The notes beneath the pieces are model-generated. The model did no database searches, was not told the origin of the DNA, and saw only the letters and a program-made list of their open reading frames with translations. Positions 35,122-47,165 of a stretch of 64,000 nt of DNA are shown here, in pieces. This stretch comes from Aotearoamyces nothofagi. Taxonomy: Eukaryota > Ascomycota > Leotiomycetes > Leotiales > Tympanidaceae. The stretch lies in NCBI GenBank assembly GCA_015345905.1, contig JADDTR010000026.1, positions 124,001 to 188,000 of the forward strand, read 5' to 3'. Each line of letters opens with the position of its first letter. The first letter of the stretch is position 1. The position numbers and the translations under genes were made by a program.

Positions 35122-35816
35122 GACAAACGTGGTGGCGTGCGCCTCCGTGCAGCCACAGGATTCTACATTTTAGCATTATAGGCGTATACTTTAGCTGAAA
35201 CCCGAAGTCGGTGGGGGTATGAGCAAGAATCCATGCACGTCTTATCGTGCCTGGGCCTCTAGTCACTTCGGACATGCAGTATAATGACGGAAGAGAAAGT
35301 CATGGCATCCATCCTGATGTTTGATCGGACTGGAACCAATGCAAGGAAAATCCGCATCAATGACGCTTTAAATATATAGCATTACATTCGTCTAGAGATA
35401 CATCTATAATGTACGTCGCAAGTGCATCAATAGACTCTTTTAGTTAGAGTATTTGATCTTAGAATTCATCTCTCTTGCTATATGATTCTAACACTGTCCA
35501 TCTATATATACGTAAAAAGTATATGTGCATGGCAGAGTAAACTCCAGCCAAAGATTCTGTAGATCTCCGTGTAATCAGTTCCCCATGCTCTAATGCCATA
35601 GATGACATTCAACAGACGATACAGCGTTTCCAAAATGAAGCCAAAATTAACCAAATTAAAAAATTCGCAGATAATTCAAAAGGTACTGCTCCTGCACCGC
35701 CTTTCAGAGACTAAGAACATTACCACCAATGCAGAAAGACGGAGTATGCACGTACACATTTAATAGAACGCTCAAGACCCCCCCAACGCCCGAGTATACC
35801 GTCCCATCGCAACTCA
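35122..35816. other. Convergent 3' flanks
   Basis: 695 bp, AT-rich near 35,350-35,680; no gene or repeat recognised. Confidence 0.6.
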
Positions 35817-36649
35817 TTACATTAGTGTACATTTTAGACCTTCTTTTCCGCCCACCCCCTTCACACTCAGCGCAACTCTCGCTGCTTCTGTAAAGGCCTC
35901 ATTGACGCCACGATTTCGCATTGCGCTACACTCCAGATAGCGCAAGGCATTAATTCTTCTCGCGACCTCCAATCCCTGGTTGTAATTGATCATTTCCTTC
36001 TTTTCTCTTGGCGCCTCGCCCTCTGGCACATCATCCTCGACTTGCTCGCGCAAATCACACTTTAGTGCTACCAGCACGAGCTTGACGCCCTGGCAGTTCT
36101 CAGCAATCTCGCCAACCCACTTTGATTCGACGTTCTCGAGGGAGTCCTTTGAATCGACAGAGAAACAGAGCATGATTGCATGGGTATCGTCGTAGGAGAG
36201 GGAGCGCAATCGGTCGAACTCTTCTTGTCCCGCCGTGTCCCAGAGGGAAAGCTCGATGTGCACATTGTCAACGAAGATATCTGTTTTTTGTTAGTCTTAG
36301 ATTTTGCCATTGGATCTCAGAGGCTATCAGTAAGAAGTGAAACCCATAGCAGCGCATACCATGGACGTAGTTCTCGAAGACTGTGGGCTCGTAAACAGTA
36401 GGAAAATAACTGCGACATCATTAGTCACGGAACTGAAAAGCGATGGTATTATGGAATTGCACACCCTCGTGTAAAGACATTCAGCAGCGATGTTTTCCCG
36501 CAGGCTCCATCTCCACTGTCAAAAATTGTCAGTCATGCTGGACCTGGTGTTATGCGACAAGGCTTCGCGCAGGAGGACGCGAGAACGAGTACATACAGTA
36601 AGACAAGCTTTCTTTGCGTTGTCTTCGAACCTCCGCACAGTGAAGGCAT
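35817..36649 (-). CDS. RHO3: Rho-type small GTPase Rho3
   Basis: Rho-family GTPase for polarised growth and exocytosis. Exons 36649-36597, 36515-36465, 36409-36360 and 36280-35817 give 205 residues. Seen: P-loop GDGACGKTSLL, switch I YEPTVFENYVHDIFVD, switch II WDTAGQEEFDRLRSLSYDDT, KCDLRE (NKxD-equivalent), ECSAM and the C-terminal CaaX box CTLM for prenylation. A cysteine at residue 5 (MPSLC) matches the extra N-terminal Cys typical of Rho3, possibly palmitoylated. The EEFDRLRSLSYDDTHAIMLC block favours Rho3 over Rho1, Rho2, Rho4 and Cdc42. The insert EDDVPEGEAPREKKE is the usual Rho insert region. Confidence 0.92.
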
Positions 36650-37995
36650 TGTGACAGCAAGGCCAGACCTGCAATGGTAGTGTACAGATCTCAAGGGAAT
36701 TATAAGGTAGATTCGAGTCTGTATGGAATATCGGCAGGGCGGACGGTTGGAGTGGAAGTAGAGTTGAGTGAGGTGACGAAAGTTGGGGATTGAAGATTAG
36801 CTTGGCCTGCCTGGCCTGACGGGGCTGCGACCGCAACGGGCCTCCCGGCTTAGCTATCGAGGAGTCGCCGGCAGGGAAATTAGGAAGTAGGGTAAATGCA
36901 GCGTAGACGCCGCGGTTGCAGGCACGCGAGCCGGGCGCTCAAGCTTCACGGACTGCACTCACTCGTGGCCTTATTACCATTAAGGGGCGTGCGTACCCTA
37001 CCCTTCCTTAAGGTTGTACCTCCTAGAGAACAAACCCATTGTTCGCGCCAGATCTCTGGCCCGCCGCTTCAGTGCCTGTCCCAACAGCACTGTGGGTATA
37101 TAATATAATCAGATGCCTGGGTAGCATCAGACATTCGAGCCCCATCAATTCGAATTCGCCAGAGACAAAACAAATTGGCAACATGAGATGGCTCTTTGAT
37201 CGAATTGAACAATTGCGCTGAATCTCATTTCGGCGGCGGATGATCTACGCATGGGATATTAGTGTGGCACGTGACGACGCACATCACGAAACCGCCTCCT
37301 TTCTGAGATCTGATAGACTTTGAAGCTAAGCAATATAATTTACTGCTGGATTTCATAGCATTCTGCTGTCAGCTACAACCTATTACTTGTGATGTGGGTA
37401 GGCTTCGAGAGTTGAGCAAGTATTAGATTTGGTATCCTCAAAATCATAAGTATTTTATATCTTACGTGGGTAAAGGTTAAAGCCGTGAAATCGTGGAGAT
37501 TGCCCTGCGTGTATCAATGTTCTTCCTAACTGTCATATTCCTATTAATCAGTGAGCACAGCTTGGCCTTACCGACGGCTAAAGTTGGTATCTCTGAGAGC
37601 CTTGGACAACGCCTCGCTCCTGCACAACCTCGCTGAACACAGCCGTCCAAGAACCCCAAAGACCCTGAAATGGTGTACTCAGACCTTATTGCTCTGCCCC
37701 TCTCGGTCACAAGAGACGTCACATTCAAAAGGCGATCCTCTTATAATGAAGGCAGCAACTTTTGTTGCCCCGCCTGCTGGCGTTGACAATAGGATACGCG
37801 CTCAAATATCGGTCCCATTGGACTCGGCATTTCTTCCAATACAAGCCACTTAATAATGAAAGGAATAAGATGTGGTAGACGAAGCCTAACATGGCCTAAC
37901 GTGGAAATTCTGTATTTCAACACTTGATAGCACAAATATCTGGCTACCAGTTGATCTAACTAACGTGGTATCAACATGGAATCAATAACATCTGC
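36650..37995. other. Gene-free 1.3 kb
   Basis: No supported gene. The part next to 36650 is the RHO3 promoter. The remainder, up to the CWC25 stop, is of mixed composition with no recognised repeat or RNA. Confidence 0.6.
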
Positions 37996-39303
37996 CTAGT
38001 CATCTTTCTGCAAGCCCTGCTTACTTCTCCCAATGCGATCTGCAAGTCCCATGTCACCTGCTTTCCGATGCATACCATTTACGAAGTCGGCGTTGTCCCC
38101 ATATTTCGCTGATTTAGCCCTAGCCTTGTCCTCAGCTTCCCGATCAGCCTTTTCTTGCTCGGCCAGAGTCGCCAGGCGTTTCTCACGAGATTCATCTAAG
38201 GCAGATGCATCTTGCTGCATTGCAGCCAATTTAAGTTGCCTCTCAGCTTCCTTATCGCCTGTTGTATCTTGTTGAGCTTTACGATCTCCGCTTTGCCGAT
38301 AATCATCTCTCCTATTTGAAGATCGACGATCTGGGCCATTATAACCATTTCTACCATCACCATTCCGGGAAGAGGAATGCGCCATTCTGTCTTGCTGTTC
38401 GCAACCTACCGGGTACGACTTTCGTCTCCGATCGGGTGAGGGTGATCTTGACTCTGATGCATACGAGTCGGATCGCCGTCGATTGCCACTTCTACCATCA
38501 CGACTATTTCGTTCCTCCTCGTCTCTTCGTCTAGGCGGAGATGCCGACCTAGAATTTTGTCTAGCGCGCTCACGATCATTTCTGCGACGATCTGGCGACA
38601 CAGACTTCGAGTCTGTTGTTGCAGAGTTAGAGCGTCGCTGACTATAGTAACGCCTACTGCTTCGACTATCCCTGTCAGCATCGCTTGTCCTTCTCCTTTT
38701 GTGTTTCCGTTCGTCATCGGAATCATCTCTATGCCGGTGGTGGTGGTGGTGGTGATGCCTATGCCTTTTCTCCTTGCTTTTGACTTTCTTTTCTTCCCCA
38801 CCAGCAGCAGCGGCGAGCAATGCCCGTCGCTTAATGGGGTCATTCATCATTGCTTCGTATGCCGCCTGCTCCTGTCTCTTGATTGCCAACATAGGATCAT
38901 CTCTGACCTTAGCTGCTGTGTCTCGTAGCGTATTCGCATGCTGTAGTGCCATAAAACTGTCTTCCGCTGCCTGCTTTTCAAGTTTCTTATGCTCGGTACC
39001 CTTGATTAAGCCATCGATGCGGCGTTTCCCTAGAAGGTATCCTTCCATCTCCTCCGTGGTCCCTACTTGGCCACTTGATGGGCCTTGATACATCCAGTCA
39101 ACTCTGTCCACCCGCTTTCTGCTCCCAGCTGCCTCTAGCTTCTGTTGAATTTCCTCTTTGGCTCGCTCCTCCTTCAACTCCTTGATGCGTTGTTCAGTTC
39201 GTTTTCGCTCATCTAATGCCTTTTTTTCTTCTTCCCACACGCGCCGCTGATTGCTCATGAGCACGGGATGCCATGACTTCTTGAGATTGAGATCGCCACC
39301 CAT
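37996..39303 (-). CDS. CWC25: Pre-mRNA splicing factor Cwc25
   Basis: Step-one spliceosome factor that joins after Prp2 and promotes the first transesterification. Intronless, 435 residues, true ATG at 39303. The N-terminal CIR_N-type segment MGGDLNLKKSWHPVLMSNQR is the family hallmark, followed by helix VWEEEKKALDERKRTEQRI, then WMYQGPSSGQVGTTEEMEGY. The middle is low-complexity: a His run HRHHHHHHHRHRDD and RS-type repeats (SRSASPPRRRDEEERNSRDG). The C-terminus ends KAGDMGLADRIGRSKQGLQKDD, also conserved. It is head to head with CSN2. Confidence 0.93.
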   Translation of the reverse strand: MGGDLNLKKSWHPVLMSNQRRVWEEEKKALDERKRTEQRIKELKEERAKEEIQQKLEAAGSRKRVDRVDWMYQGPSSGQVGTTEEMEGYLLGKRRIDGLIKGTEHKKLEKQAAEDSFMALQHANTLRDTAAKVRDDPMLAIKRQEQAAYEAMMNDPIKRRALLAAAAGGEEKKVKSKEKRHRHHHHHHHRHRDDSDDERKHKRRRTSDADRDSRSSRRYYSQRRSNSATTDSKSVSPDRRRNDRERARQNSRSASPPRRRDEEERNSRDGRSGNRRRSDSYASESRSPSPDRRRKSYPVGCEQQDRMAHSSSRNGDGRNGYNGPDRRSSNRRDDYRQSGDRKAQQDTTGDKEAERQLKLAAMQQDASALDESREKRLATLAEQEKADREAEDKARAKSAKYGDNADFVNGMHRKAGDMGLADRIGRSKQGLQKDD

Positions 39304-39707
39304 TTTGAAGGTATCACCACTTTGTCGCTCTTATCGCAAATGGTGCAAGGCTGGGACGCCTCTCGCAGAAATAACCGCGACGGTAAACGGAGCGAGCCAC
39401 TTGGGGAATGTGGTATATGGCCCTATGCTTTCGAGATGAGGTGAAGTTATGTTCGAGGTTTGGATATTTTACCTACGCCAACTTCAATAAGGCGGAGGTA
39501 GAATGTTAGTGGCGGGGGGTGCTAAGCTCCTTTAAGCAGTAGCCGATCGCGATAGGCGGCGCCGGGTTAGAGCTCCAAGCAAACGTAGCCTTGGACCGCA
39601 CCTTCTCTCTTCCTGAGTTGTGAAATGCAAGTGATCTTCACCACATCCGTTTGCTAGAAGTTTATGTCTTAACATTCTGATTTCACGCCGAGGTCATAAA
39701 CGCAAAC
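39304..39707. promoter_or_regulatory. Bidirectional promoter, CWC25 / CSN2
   Basis: 404 bp between divergent ATGs; both promoters lie here. No specific site identified. Confidence 0.5.
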
Positions 39708-41301
39708 ATGTCAGACGATGGCGATGATTTTATGCAAGATTCGGACCAAGAGGAGTACGAGAACATATTCGACCGTCGTTGCATATGCTAATGATTGCTA
39801 GGTATGACTTCGAATATGAGGACGATGGCGAGGAAGAAAGTGGAGATGTCGACATCGAGAATAAATACTATAATGCAAAACAAATGAAGGCATCGAGTCC
39901 GGAGGAGGCTATCGATGAATTTCTAGGCGTGCCAGCATTAGAGGAGGAGAAGGGTGACTGGGGATTCAAAGGACTGAAACAAGCTATCAAGCTTGAATTC
40001 AAGCTTGGAAGATACCAAGAGGTACTTTGGGTCGACCAATCCATCATATGCTAAAGCTTATCGGACCTCTCTAGGCTGTGGAGCATTACAAGGAGCTTCT
40101 TACATATGTCAAGTCAGCGGTGACTCGTAACTATTCGGAAAAATCTATCAACAACATGCTCGACTACATCGAAAAGGGATCTGAAGATCCAGAAGCTACT
40201 CAATGCATGGAAGAGTTCTATTCGCAGACCCTGCAGTCTTTTCAGAGTACGAACAACGAAAGATTATGGCTCAAGACCAATATCAAACTGGCAAAGCTTT
40301 TCTTAGACCGGAAAGACTATAATGGGATAATTAAGAAGGTGCGGGAATTACACAAGGCTTGCGAGAAAGAAGATGGTAGCGACGATCCCAGCAAAGGAAC
40401 TTACTCCCTTGAGATATATGCCCTTGAAATCCAGATGTATGCGGAGACCAAGAACAACAAGCAGCTTAAAAGACTGTATCAGCGAGCTCTGAAAGTAAGG
40501 TCAGCTGTGCCACATCCCAAAATAATGGGAATCATTAGGGAGTGTGGAGGAAAGATGCACATGAGTGAAGAAAACTGGAAGGATGCACAGAGCGACTTCT
40601 TTGAATCCTTTCGCAATTATGACGAAGCTGGCTCTCTGCAACGAATTCAGGTCTTGAAGTATCTCGTCCTCACTACGATGTTGATGAAGTCTGACATCAA
40701 CCCGTTTGAATCGCAAGAGACAAAGCCCTATAAGGGCGATGCCCGAATATCTGCAATGACCGATCTTGTCGACGCATACCAAAGGGATGATATCCATAGG
40801 TACGAATCAGTTCTTCAGAATAATAAGGATCTACTTCAGGATCCATTCATCGCCGAAAATATTGACGAGGTTACCCGCAATATGCGGACAAAGGCTGTCT
40901 TGAAGCTCATTGCTCCTTATACCCGCTTCAACCTGGCATTCATCGCCAAGCAGCTCAAGATCTCAATACCCGAAGTACAAGACATTCTTGGCTTCTTAAT
41001 AGTTGACAAAAAAGTCAACGGGAAGATCAACCAACAGGCTGGTACAATGGAAATCGAGAACAACAGTGATGCTGAACGGCTTAATGCAATGCAGGAATGG
41101 AGCTCTGCCATTTCGTCACTTTACAAGACGATCTTTTCGGAAGGAGAAGGCTTCAAGATGCCTGAGATTTCGACTATCAGCGAAGATTCTACCATTGACC
41201 TGACCTCTGGAAATTTCAAGTCAGGTCGAAAGGATGCAGCCAGAGGTAAGGGGGCATTTCAAGGTAAAGGGAAGAACTTGGGCCATTTGAACTTCGTGTA
41301 A
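39708..41301 (+). CDS. CSN2: COP9 signalosome subunit 2
   Basis: PCI-domain scaffold subunit of the COP9 signalosome, which removes Nedd8 from cullins and controls fungal development. Exons 39708-39754, 39802-40021 and 40075-41301 give 497 residues, the usual length. Seen: acidic N-terminus MSDDGDDFMQDSDQEEYDF, YYNAKQMKASSPEEAIDEF, TPR-like helices (LYQRALKVRSAVPHPKIMGI) and the PCI domain (about 290-440) with FFESFRNYDEAGSLQRIQVL, YLVLTTMLMKSDINPFESQE and IAPYTRFNLAFIAKQLKI. The basic Gly/Lys C-terminus ends GHLNFV. In Aspergillus the orthologue is csnB. Confidence 0.96.
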
Positions 41302-42852
41302 GGACGACCTTCCCGGCCCGCCATTGATAGTGGGTCTGGCTCTGCTAGGTATATTTTGTTTGAGGCACGGTCCGCCATTGAGCGGGTGGACAGGTGGGCA
41401 TCTGTGGAGCATTGCATTAGCTTCGGCGTTTGGCTGATGCGCTCGCTTTGGTGCATGATGGGCACGGAGACCTTTCAAAAATCATTGTGGTCGAAGACAA
41501 TAGAAACAATGCACAATGGAATCAGACACCTCTTGACCTGGTCATTACATAGATATATGAGTACAGCGGCCGCATTGGAGTATGGGTACTGACTGACACT
41601 TGAGCAAGGCTAATAATCTAATGGTAGTGACGTAGCTTGCCTTCGGTCCATCACTGCCGCGGGAGATTTCGCGGGGAATTGAAAAATAAGCCATGGCCTT
41701 GAGTTTACACACGCAACGGGATACCATCTATCGTAACTTCGTGGGGCCCTGTCCTCGATGCCCATGATGGTGTTGCAGCTGTGGGGTACCGTTTTAATCG
41801 GGCACTTCCCCTCAGGACAGCACCTGTACGCCCTGCCTGATTTAAATCAACCGCGGTATGCTGCACAGTAAAATGTGCCTCGGCGGCCTTGGCAACGTAT
41901 GGGATGGGATCCTTCCCTCAGACCCATAACCCATAACCATAGCCCATAATAAGAGATGTCCGTGATAACCCAAATCGATATGGAGGTGTAGACTATTTAA
42001 GGGCAGTACGATCTAAGGGCACGGGTACTAAGGCGAGGACTTTGTAGACTTGAGGTGTCCTGACCTGAAGTGTCCACGTAGGACACGCCCTGCCATGCCA
42101 GCCGCGGCCAGCCAATGCCAGCATGCCCGCTCTCTATTCCGTCTGCCACAAAGGTAGCAAATGGAGGCGATTGTCGTCCATGATGCCTGCCAAACATGCA
42201 GCCATGCTGCACGGGAGGGCGGGAACCTACTGCAGCCTAAGCATCCCGCCACACAGCGGCCACAGCGGGCACAGCGGGCACAGCGTCGTTGAAAGGCAAA
42301 TGAAGAATCCCAGCCCCAGGACTCGCGATGTTCTCATTTGTCGTGCAGCTGCGCCGGCCGCGGCCTTGGTTGGCTGGCAGCACGTCGCGGGCGGTGTGCC
42401 AGGGCAGTGGCCAATAGGGCAGATGGTTACGCAGAGTCTTTCGCTCTGCATACGGCGGGCTGGCGGATTGGCGGACTGGACGTCGAACGTCGCGAATGTC
42501 GCGAATGTCGGGCGGTGCCTTTTGTGAGAAGTGATGATATACAGAGTCGCCCCAAGCCCGCCGGCGCAGAGCTTCAGCAGCCTCTCGGCGCGCTAGATCT
42601 TCCCCTCATCACGATCATCGCTTCTGCAGCCAGCCGCAGAAGCCGTGAGGTGAGACAGCGAAGAAACCAAGAAGCCAGCACCCACGGCACCCACGCACCC
42701 ACGAAAGAACCCAAGATCTGTGTCAGCAGAGGTGATGGCCATGCCTGCCTGCCCGCCTCGCTGCGCGCCCACTCGCGCGCCGCCGGCTGGGCAGCTGGAG
42801 CGGGCCCTCGAAGGCAGAGGAGGCATCGTTGCGCCGTGTCGTGAACGCACCG

Positions 42853-42877
42853 CCCAGCCCAGCCCAGCCCAGCCCAG
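42853..42877. repeat. CCCAG pentanucleotide array, five copies
   Basis: Five perfect tandem CCCAG units followed by variant CTCAG units. Confidence 0.95.
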
Positions 42878-43083
42878 CTCAGCTCTGGGCGAGCAGCGCA
42901 AGGCCCTCCCAAACGCCTAAACGCGCGGTACTGCTCGACGGCCCGGCCGCACGAGACTGGCTGCTTGGATGGCATGAGCTGCATCGGCTGCAGATTGCAG
43001 ATTATTCATGGACTGTGTCTGCACCGAGTACAGCTCAGCAACCGCCGTCCCACTGCAGCGGAACCGGACGGACACCACGTCTC

Positions 43084-43120
43084 CCTTCTTCCCTTCTTCC
43101 CTTCTTCCCTTCTTCCCTCC
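43084..43120. repeat. CTTCTTCCC array, about four copies
   Basis: Nine-base pyrimidine unit repeated about four times, then decaying into CTCC/TTCTCTCC variants up to 43150. Confidence 0.9.
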
Positions 43121-43535
43121 TCCCTCCTTCTCTCCTTCTCTCTCGCCCAGCCCTCTGCCCTCCCTTCTTCCTCTGCCCGCCACCCAGAGTAAACACGCTC
43201 GCCCTGCCCTCCGACGACCCGACCAGCGCGCCCCGGAACATGAGGTTTATCGCACAATCCGAGTAGAACGCCCACAGCCGACGTGCGTGTAACGCAGGAA
43301 AGCTACGGCCACACGCATGCGGGTGGGGCTACATAACAGTGACAGCCTTCCTGGGTCCTGCCGCCGCCAGAGCGTGCTGAGCGTGGGCGAGAAAACATCG
43401 CAATCGTGAGGAGGCACTGGATTACTCTGTAATTTGTCCGGATTAATAGTAGTCGTCGACGCGTCCTGCAATTGTTGCAATTGACGCCGCCCCTCGAAGG
43501 TCGCTCTGTCGCACGGCACAAGTACAGCACAGCAT

Positions 43536-43570
43536 AGCACAGCACAGCACAGCACAGCACAGCACAGCAC
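43536..43570. repeat. AGCAC pentanucleotide array, seven copies
   Basis: Seven perfect AGCAC units with imperfect units upstream from 43524; the array lies just upstream of the otubain start codon. Confidence 0.95.
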
Positions 43571-43619
43571 ATACAACCAAACGCCACACGCTTCGAGAAT
43601 CTGCTCGACCTCCGAAGGA

Positions 43620-45560
43620 ATGTTTCAACCTCAAGCAACGCCCTTCTCTCCCTTTGCTTCATATGGAGCGCCGACCGCCGTCGCCGACTATAGTTTCCAA
43701 CCTACCGACTTGGGCCTAGGTAGCGGCGGCCCTATCATCTTCGACAACCCGACATTCAACCCTGTTGGCACCGGCTTCGGAAGCTTGAACGGCAACCTCC
43801 CCCAGCGATACAACACCATGGATACACCACCTCCGGACGATCTAGCTGCACAGGAGGCGCTCGCAAGACAGTACCAGCCCGAGTTAAAAGTGAGGAGCGC
43901 AGACAGCATGGTGAGCTGGACACGAACGCTGACATAGGTGTAGGGTCCTTTGGTGGGGGATAAGAAGTCGAGCCATGCTATCACTGAGGAATATGCCAAG
44001 GCGGACCCGGTATATGTTGCGAAAACTTCAGTAGGGCTCCCCCATCCTGACTCCAGACTCCTTCTGACTTTGCCTAGACGTTGCCACAAACATACTCACA
44101 CTACAGACCCATTCTGGGTGATGGTAACTGTGGATGGCGAGGTCTGTGCTATCCATTTTCTCTCTGATGCACAGATCTCCTAAAAGTCCCCCTTTCGGCA
44201 CTCGAGGTGTATTTCATTCTTCTACTGCCTGACCAGTCTCATGTAGCTGTGCTCTGTTACTGACGACCCTCTAGCAATCGGGTTTTCGTACTTCGAGACT
44301 TTGCAGAAGCTTGGTAGCAAGGACCAAATTCAAGAAGAGATGGCACGTATGGCATCATTAGCAGACTTCGTTGTATCAATGTGCGGTCATGAGATGTGGA
44401 TTTTCGAGGATATGAGAGACGAAACGCTGGAGTTGTTGAGCGATCTTGCAACAGCGATTCAGATTGGATCTCAGCCTGACCCCTCAACTCTGCTTCTACA
44501 ACGTTTTAATGATGCGGAGAAGTCGAACTCCATCATTTATTGGTTTCGTCTATTGGCAAGCGCGTGGCTTAAAGCTCATGAGACGACGTACCAGGACTTC
44601 ATACCTGACGGACTGGGTGTCGATAATTATCAGAAGGATGTTCTGGAGCCTCCAAATACAGAAATCGAACATCTTGGGATGACATTGCTAATCGACGTAC
44701 TCCTGAAACCCCTTGGGTTTGCTGTTGAGATTGTCTACCTGGATAGAAGTGAAGGGACACATGTTAATACCCATCTCATTCAAGCTGAAGATGATAATGG
44801 TGTGCCCACTAATCCTACCGGTCCAATAATTCATCTGCTCTACCGGCCTGGCCACTATGACATTCTCTACAAAGAGGCCAGCGCCCTCCCGATCTCTATC
44901 CGACAACGGCAGATCTTGGATGATGCTGCAACACATTCGAATATCCAGGTTCACAGGGCAACATCGCTCAGCCAGCACCATGACGTCGAGCACACTACAC
45001 TGTCTCGCATGCAAGACTTCTCTGGCGTTGATATGTCGGCCCTGTCTTCGATACCAGGCTTTTCCATGGGGGGCATGTCTTCACACCAAGGCTTCCCGCC
45101 GACATTCTCGTCCATGGGAGACTACGACCCGACTCCCGCTCCATCCTACTGCATCCGGGTCCCATCTTCCTCGGCGTCAACCATATCACCGCCCAACATC
45201 TCACCAATATCGCCCGTCCCATCAGTTCCGGCACTCTTTCCAAGCAATGTAACAACTACACTGCCGATACATTCCCATCCACTTCCCAGCATTAATCACG
45301 ACATCAGCATTGCGATGGAACCTGGCCAAGGCCCAATATCATTACAAAGCCAGTTTAGACATTCGAAATATGAGTATGAGACTGACTGGAATGAAGCTTG
45401 CCCGCCGGCGCAAACATTCCAGACGAGTACATTCAAGAATAGTCACTATAACACAGCCCATTACAACAACCCGAACTTTCAGCCGGAGGAGTGGAGTCCA
45501 GACTGTGAAGAGGCAATGGGGCGGGACAGGAGAGATGGTGCGCGTCATAGATCGAGTTGA
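43620..45560 (+). CDS. Otubain-type deubiquitinase (OTU cysteine protease, C65)
   Basis: Ubiquitin-specific cysteine protease of the otubain family. Exons 43620-43889, 43944-44030, 44078-44141 and 44275-45560 give 568 residues. Catalytic Asp134 and Cys137 lie in ILGDGNCGWR; the catalytic His334 is in LLYRPGHYDILY. Other otubain blocks are WFRLLASAWLKAHETTYQDF and EHLGMTLLIDVLLKPLGFAV. Human OTUB1 is about 270 residues, so this protein is twice as long: a 90-residue Pro/Gly-rich N-terminus and about 220 residues of Ser/Pro/His-rich disordered C-terminus, which is usual in filamentous fungi. Lys48-linkage preference is known for OTUB1 but cannot be inferred here. Confidence 0.92.
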
Positions 45561-46230
45561 GAGGTGATGGTTAGAGCGGAGGATCAAAGGAGAATTATCG
45601 ACGCTCCAACCGGACGTTAGGGGAGCGTTTTTCTTGCTGTGCGCATTAAGTATAGCAGCACACTCCAGGACGAGGACAAATACGAAGGAAATTGCATGAC
45701 TCGACGACGAGACACTGATACATGAGACGAATTATGAAAAGGTCACGAAAATGTGGTTAGGAAAGGAATGGAACGGACGGCGTTTCAGCACCCAGGGACT
45801 ACTTTTCTTCCATTGATTGATTCATCAGTCATGATCGAGAGCGACACATTTGCCTTTGCTTTTCAGCTTCTTAATTTCGTTTTATTTTTTTATTTTTTTT
45901 TATTTTGATCCGGCATTGCAGATTTCATCTGGCTCGTTTCTCACGTTGTTACACCGTGACCTCCTTACGGGGGCAGACAGAGGCGTTGTGTCATTTCAGA
46001 CCGAGAGGACAGGACATGGCATGCAGGCAGCAGGCCCTCTGCTTGATAATTACCTGGAGAGGTAGGCATCACAGATAGCTAGTTGCTCGCGCGTACTTCG
46101 AGTTATGGATTTTTGAGGCGGATGGGTCCACGGTACCCGCTGCCTTGTCCGCCTGTTTCCCCATATACCCACTAATCCCGAAAGACTGGTACTTTGTGAT
46201 TATGGTGCCGATGGTCTGGGCTGATAGGTT
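45561..46230. other. Convergent 3' flanks
   Basis: 670 bp between converging otubain and octanoyltransferase genes. A T-rich tract with single A interruptions lies at 45,881-45,905. No gene seen. Confidence 0.6.
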
Positions 46231-47124
46231 TCAACTGTCAACTGCATAGCCTGCTTCTGTGACGCTCTGATGTAGTATATCCGCCTCTTCTATGGCCTCG
46301 ACATCCTCCTTCTCCAGCCCAACCAGCCTTGCAAGCTCTCCAACCCACACCGTCGCCACATCGTCCACAGCCATGTTACTCCACGTAGGGTCCAAAGCGG
46401 CCATGCTCGTGACTCCCTTCCCCTCCAGGCCACATGCCACGATGCGGTCGAACCATCTCAGATCCGTATGCACGTTGAGGCCGACCCCGTGGCTTGTAAC
46501 ATTCCTTCTCAGGTGGACCCCCAACGCCGCGATCTTCCTCTCCTGCTCATCCCGCCCCGGCCCAGCCCCCGAAGGCAGCGACCCTGCCGCAGAAGCCCGG
46601 GCGCCTTGCTCCCAGGCACCGCCGTACCACACGCCCGGATTCTCAGTGCGGACGCCGCGGATGTGATATCGCGCCAGGGTGTCGATGGTGGCCTGCTCGA
46701 GCAGGCTGACATAGCAGCGCGGGGTGATGGGCCGGCCGAAAGAGGGCGGGTGCGACAGCGACAGGATCGGGTACGCGACCATCTGGCCGGGGCCGTGGAA
46801 GGTGATCTGGCCGCCCCTCAGGGCCTCGGCGAAGGCCGGCACCTCGCGGCGCACGACGCCGGGCGCGGACGGCGCGGGCACGGGCAGGGGCCGCGTCAGG
46901 GCGGCGAGCTGGGCGGCGGTGACGGCGCCGGCCTCGCGCCGGCCGGTGGTGTAGATGGCGGGCGGGGTGAAGGTGATGACGGTGGGCAGCGGCGGCGCGG
47001 GCGGCGACGACGGCGCCCTCTTGTAGTCGAGGAAGCGGCCCACGAGGAGCGACTGCAGGCGCGCGGCGCGGCCGTAGGAGGTGAGGCCGGGGAGGCGCAG
47101 GTGGCGGAGGCGCGGGGGAGGCAT
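46231..47124 (-). CDS. LIP2: Octanoyl-[acyl carrier protein]:protein N-octanoyltransferase (LipB type)
   Basis: Mitochondrial LipB/Lip2 enzyme that moves octanoyl from acyl carrier protein to lipoyl domains (GcvH, E2 subunits), the first step of lipoate synthesis. 297 residues from the ATG at 47124, intronless. Seen: MPPPRLRHLRLPGLTSYGRA, GGQITFHGPGQMVAYPIL, the catalytic lysine motif RKIAALGVHLRRN (Lys197), TSHGVGLNVHTDLRWFDRIV and the catalytic Cys231 in VACGL. The frame stays open upstream to 47475 and beyond through a Ser/Ala repeat but has no ATG there; homologues begin just before LRHLRLPG, so 47124 is preferred. Coding GC is very high compared with genes in the left part of the window. 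Confidence 0.92.
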   Translation of the reverse strand: MPPPRLRHLRLPGLTSYGRAARLQSLLVGRFLDYKRAPSSPPAPPLPTVITFTPPAIYTTGRREAGAVTAAQLAALTRPLPVPAPSAPGVVRREVPAFAEALRGGQITFHGPGQMVAYPILSLSHPPSFGRPITPRCYVSLLEQATIDTLARYHIRGVRTENPGVWYGGAWEQGARASAAGSLPSGAGPGRDEQERKIAALGVHLRRNVTSHGVGLNVHTDLRWFDRIVACGLEGKGVTSMAALDPTWSNMAVDDVATVWVGELARLVGLEKEDVEAIEEADILHQSVTEAGYAVDS

Positions 47125-47133
47125 CTCGAGCGG

Positions 47134-47165
<32 letters not shown>

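Larger units (their letters stand above)
41302..43619. other. Gene-free 2.3 kb, GC-rich island of short tandem repeats
   Basis: No supported gene; the many overlapping open frames follow from high GC and repeats. Tandem arrays include CACAGCGGG (42256-42284), GTCGCGAAT (two and a half copies near 42490-42510), CCCAG x5 (42853-42877), CTTCTTCCC x4 (43084-43120) and AGCAC x7 (43536-43570). The last ends about 50 bp before the otubain ATG, so it lies in its promoter or leader. Confidence 0.7.
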
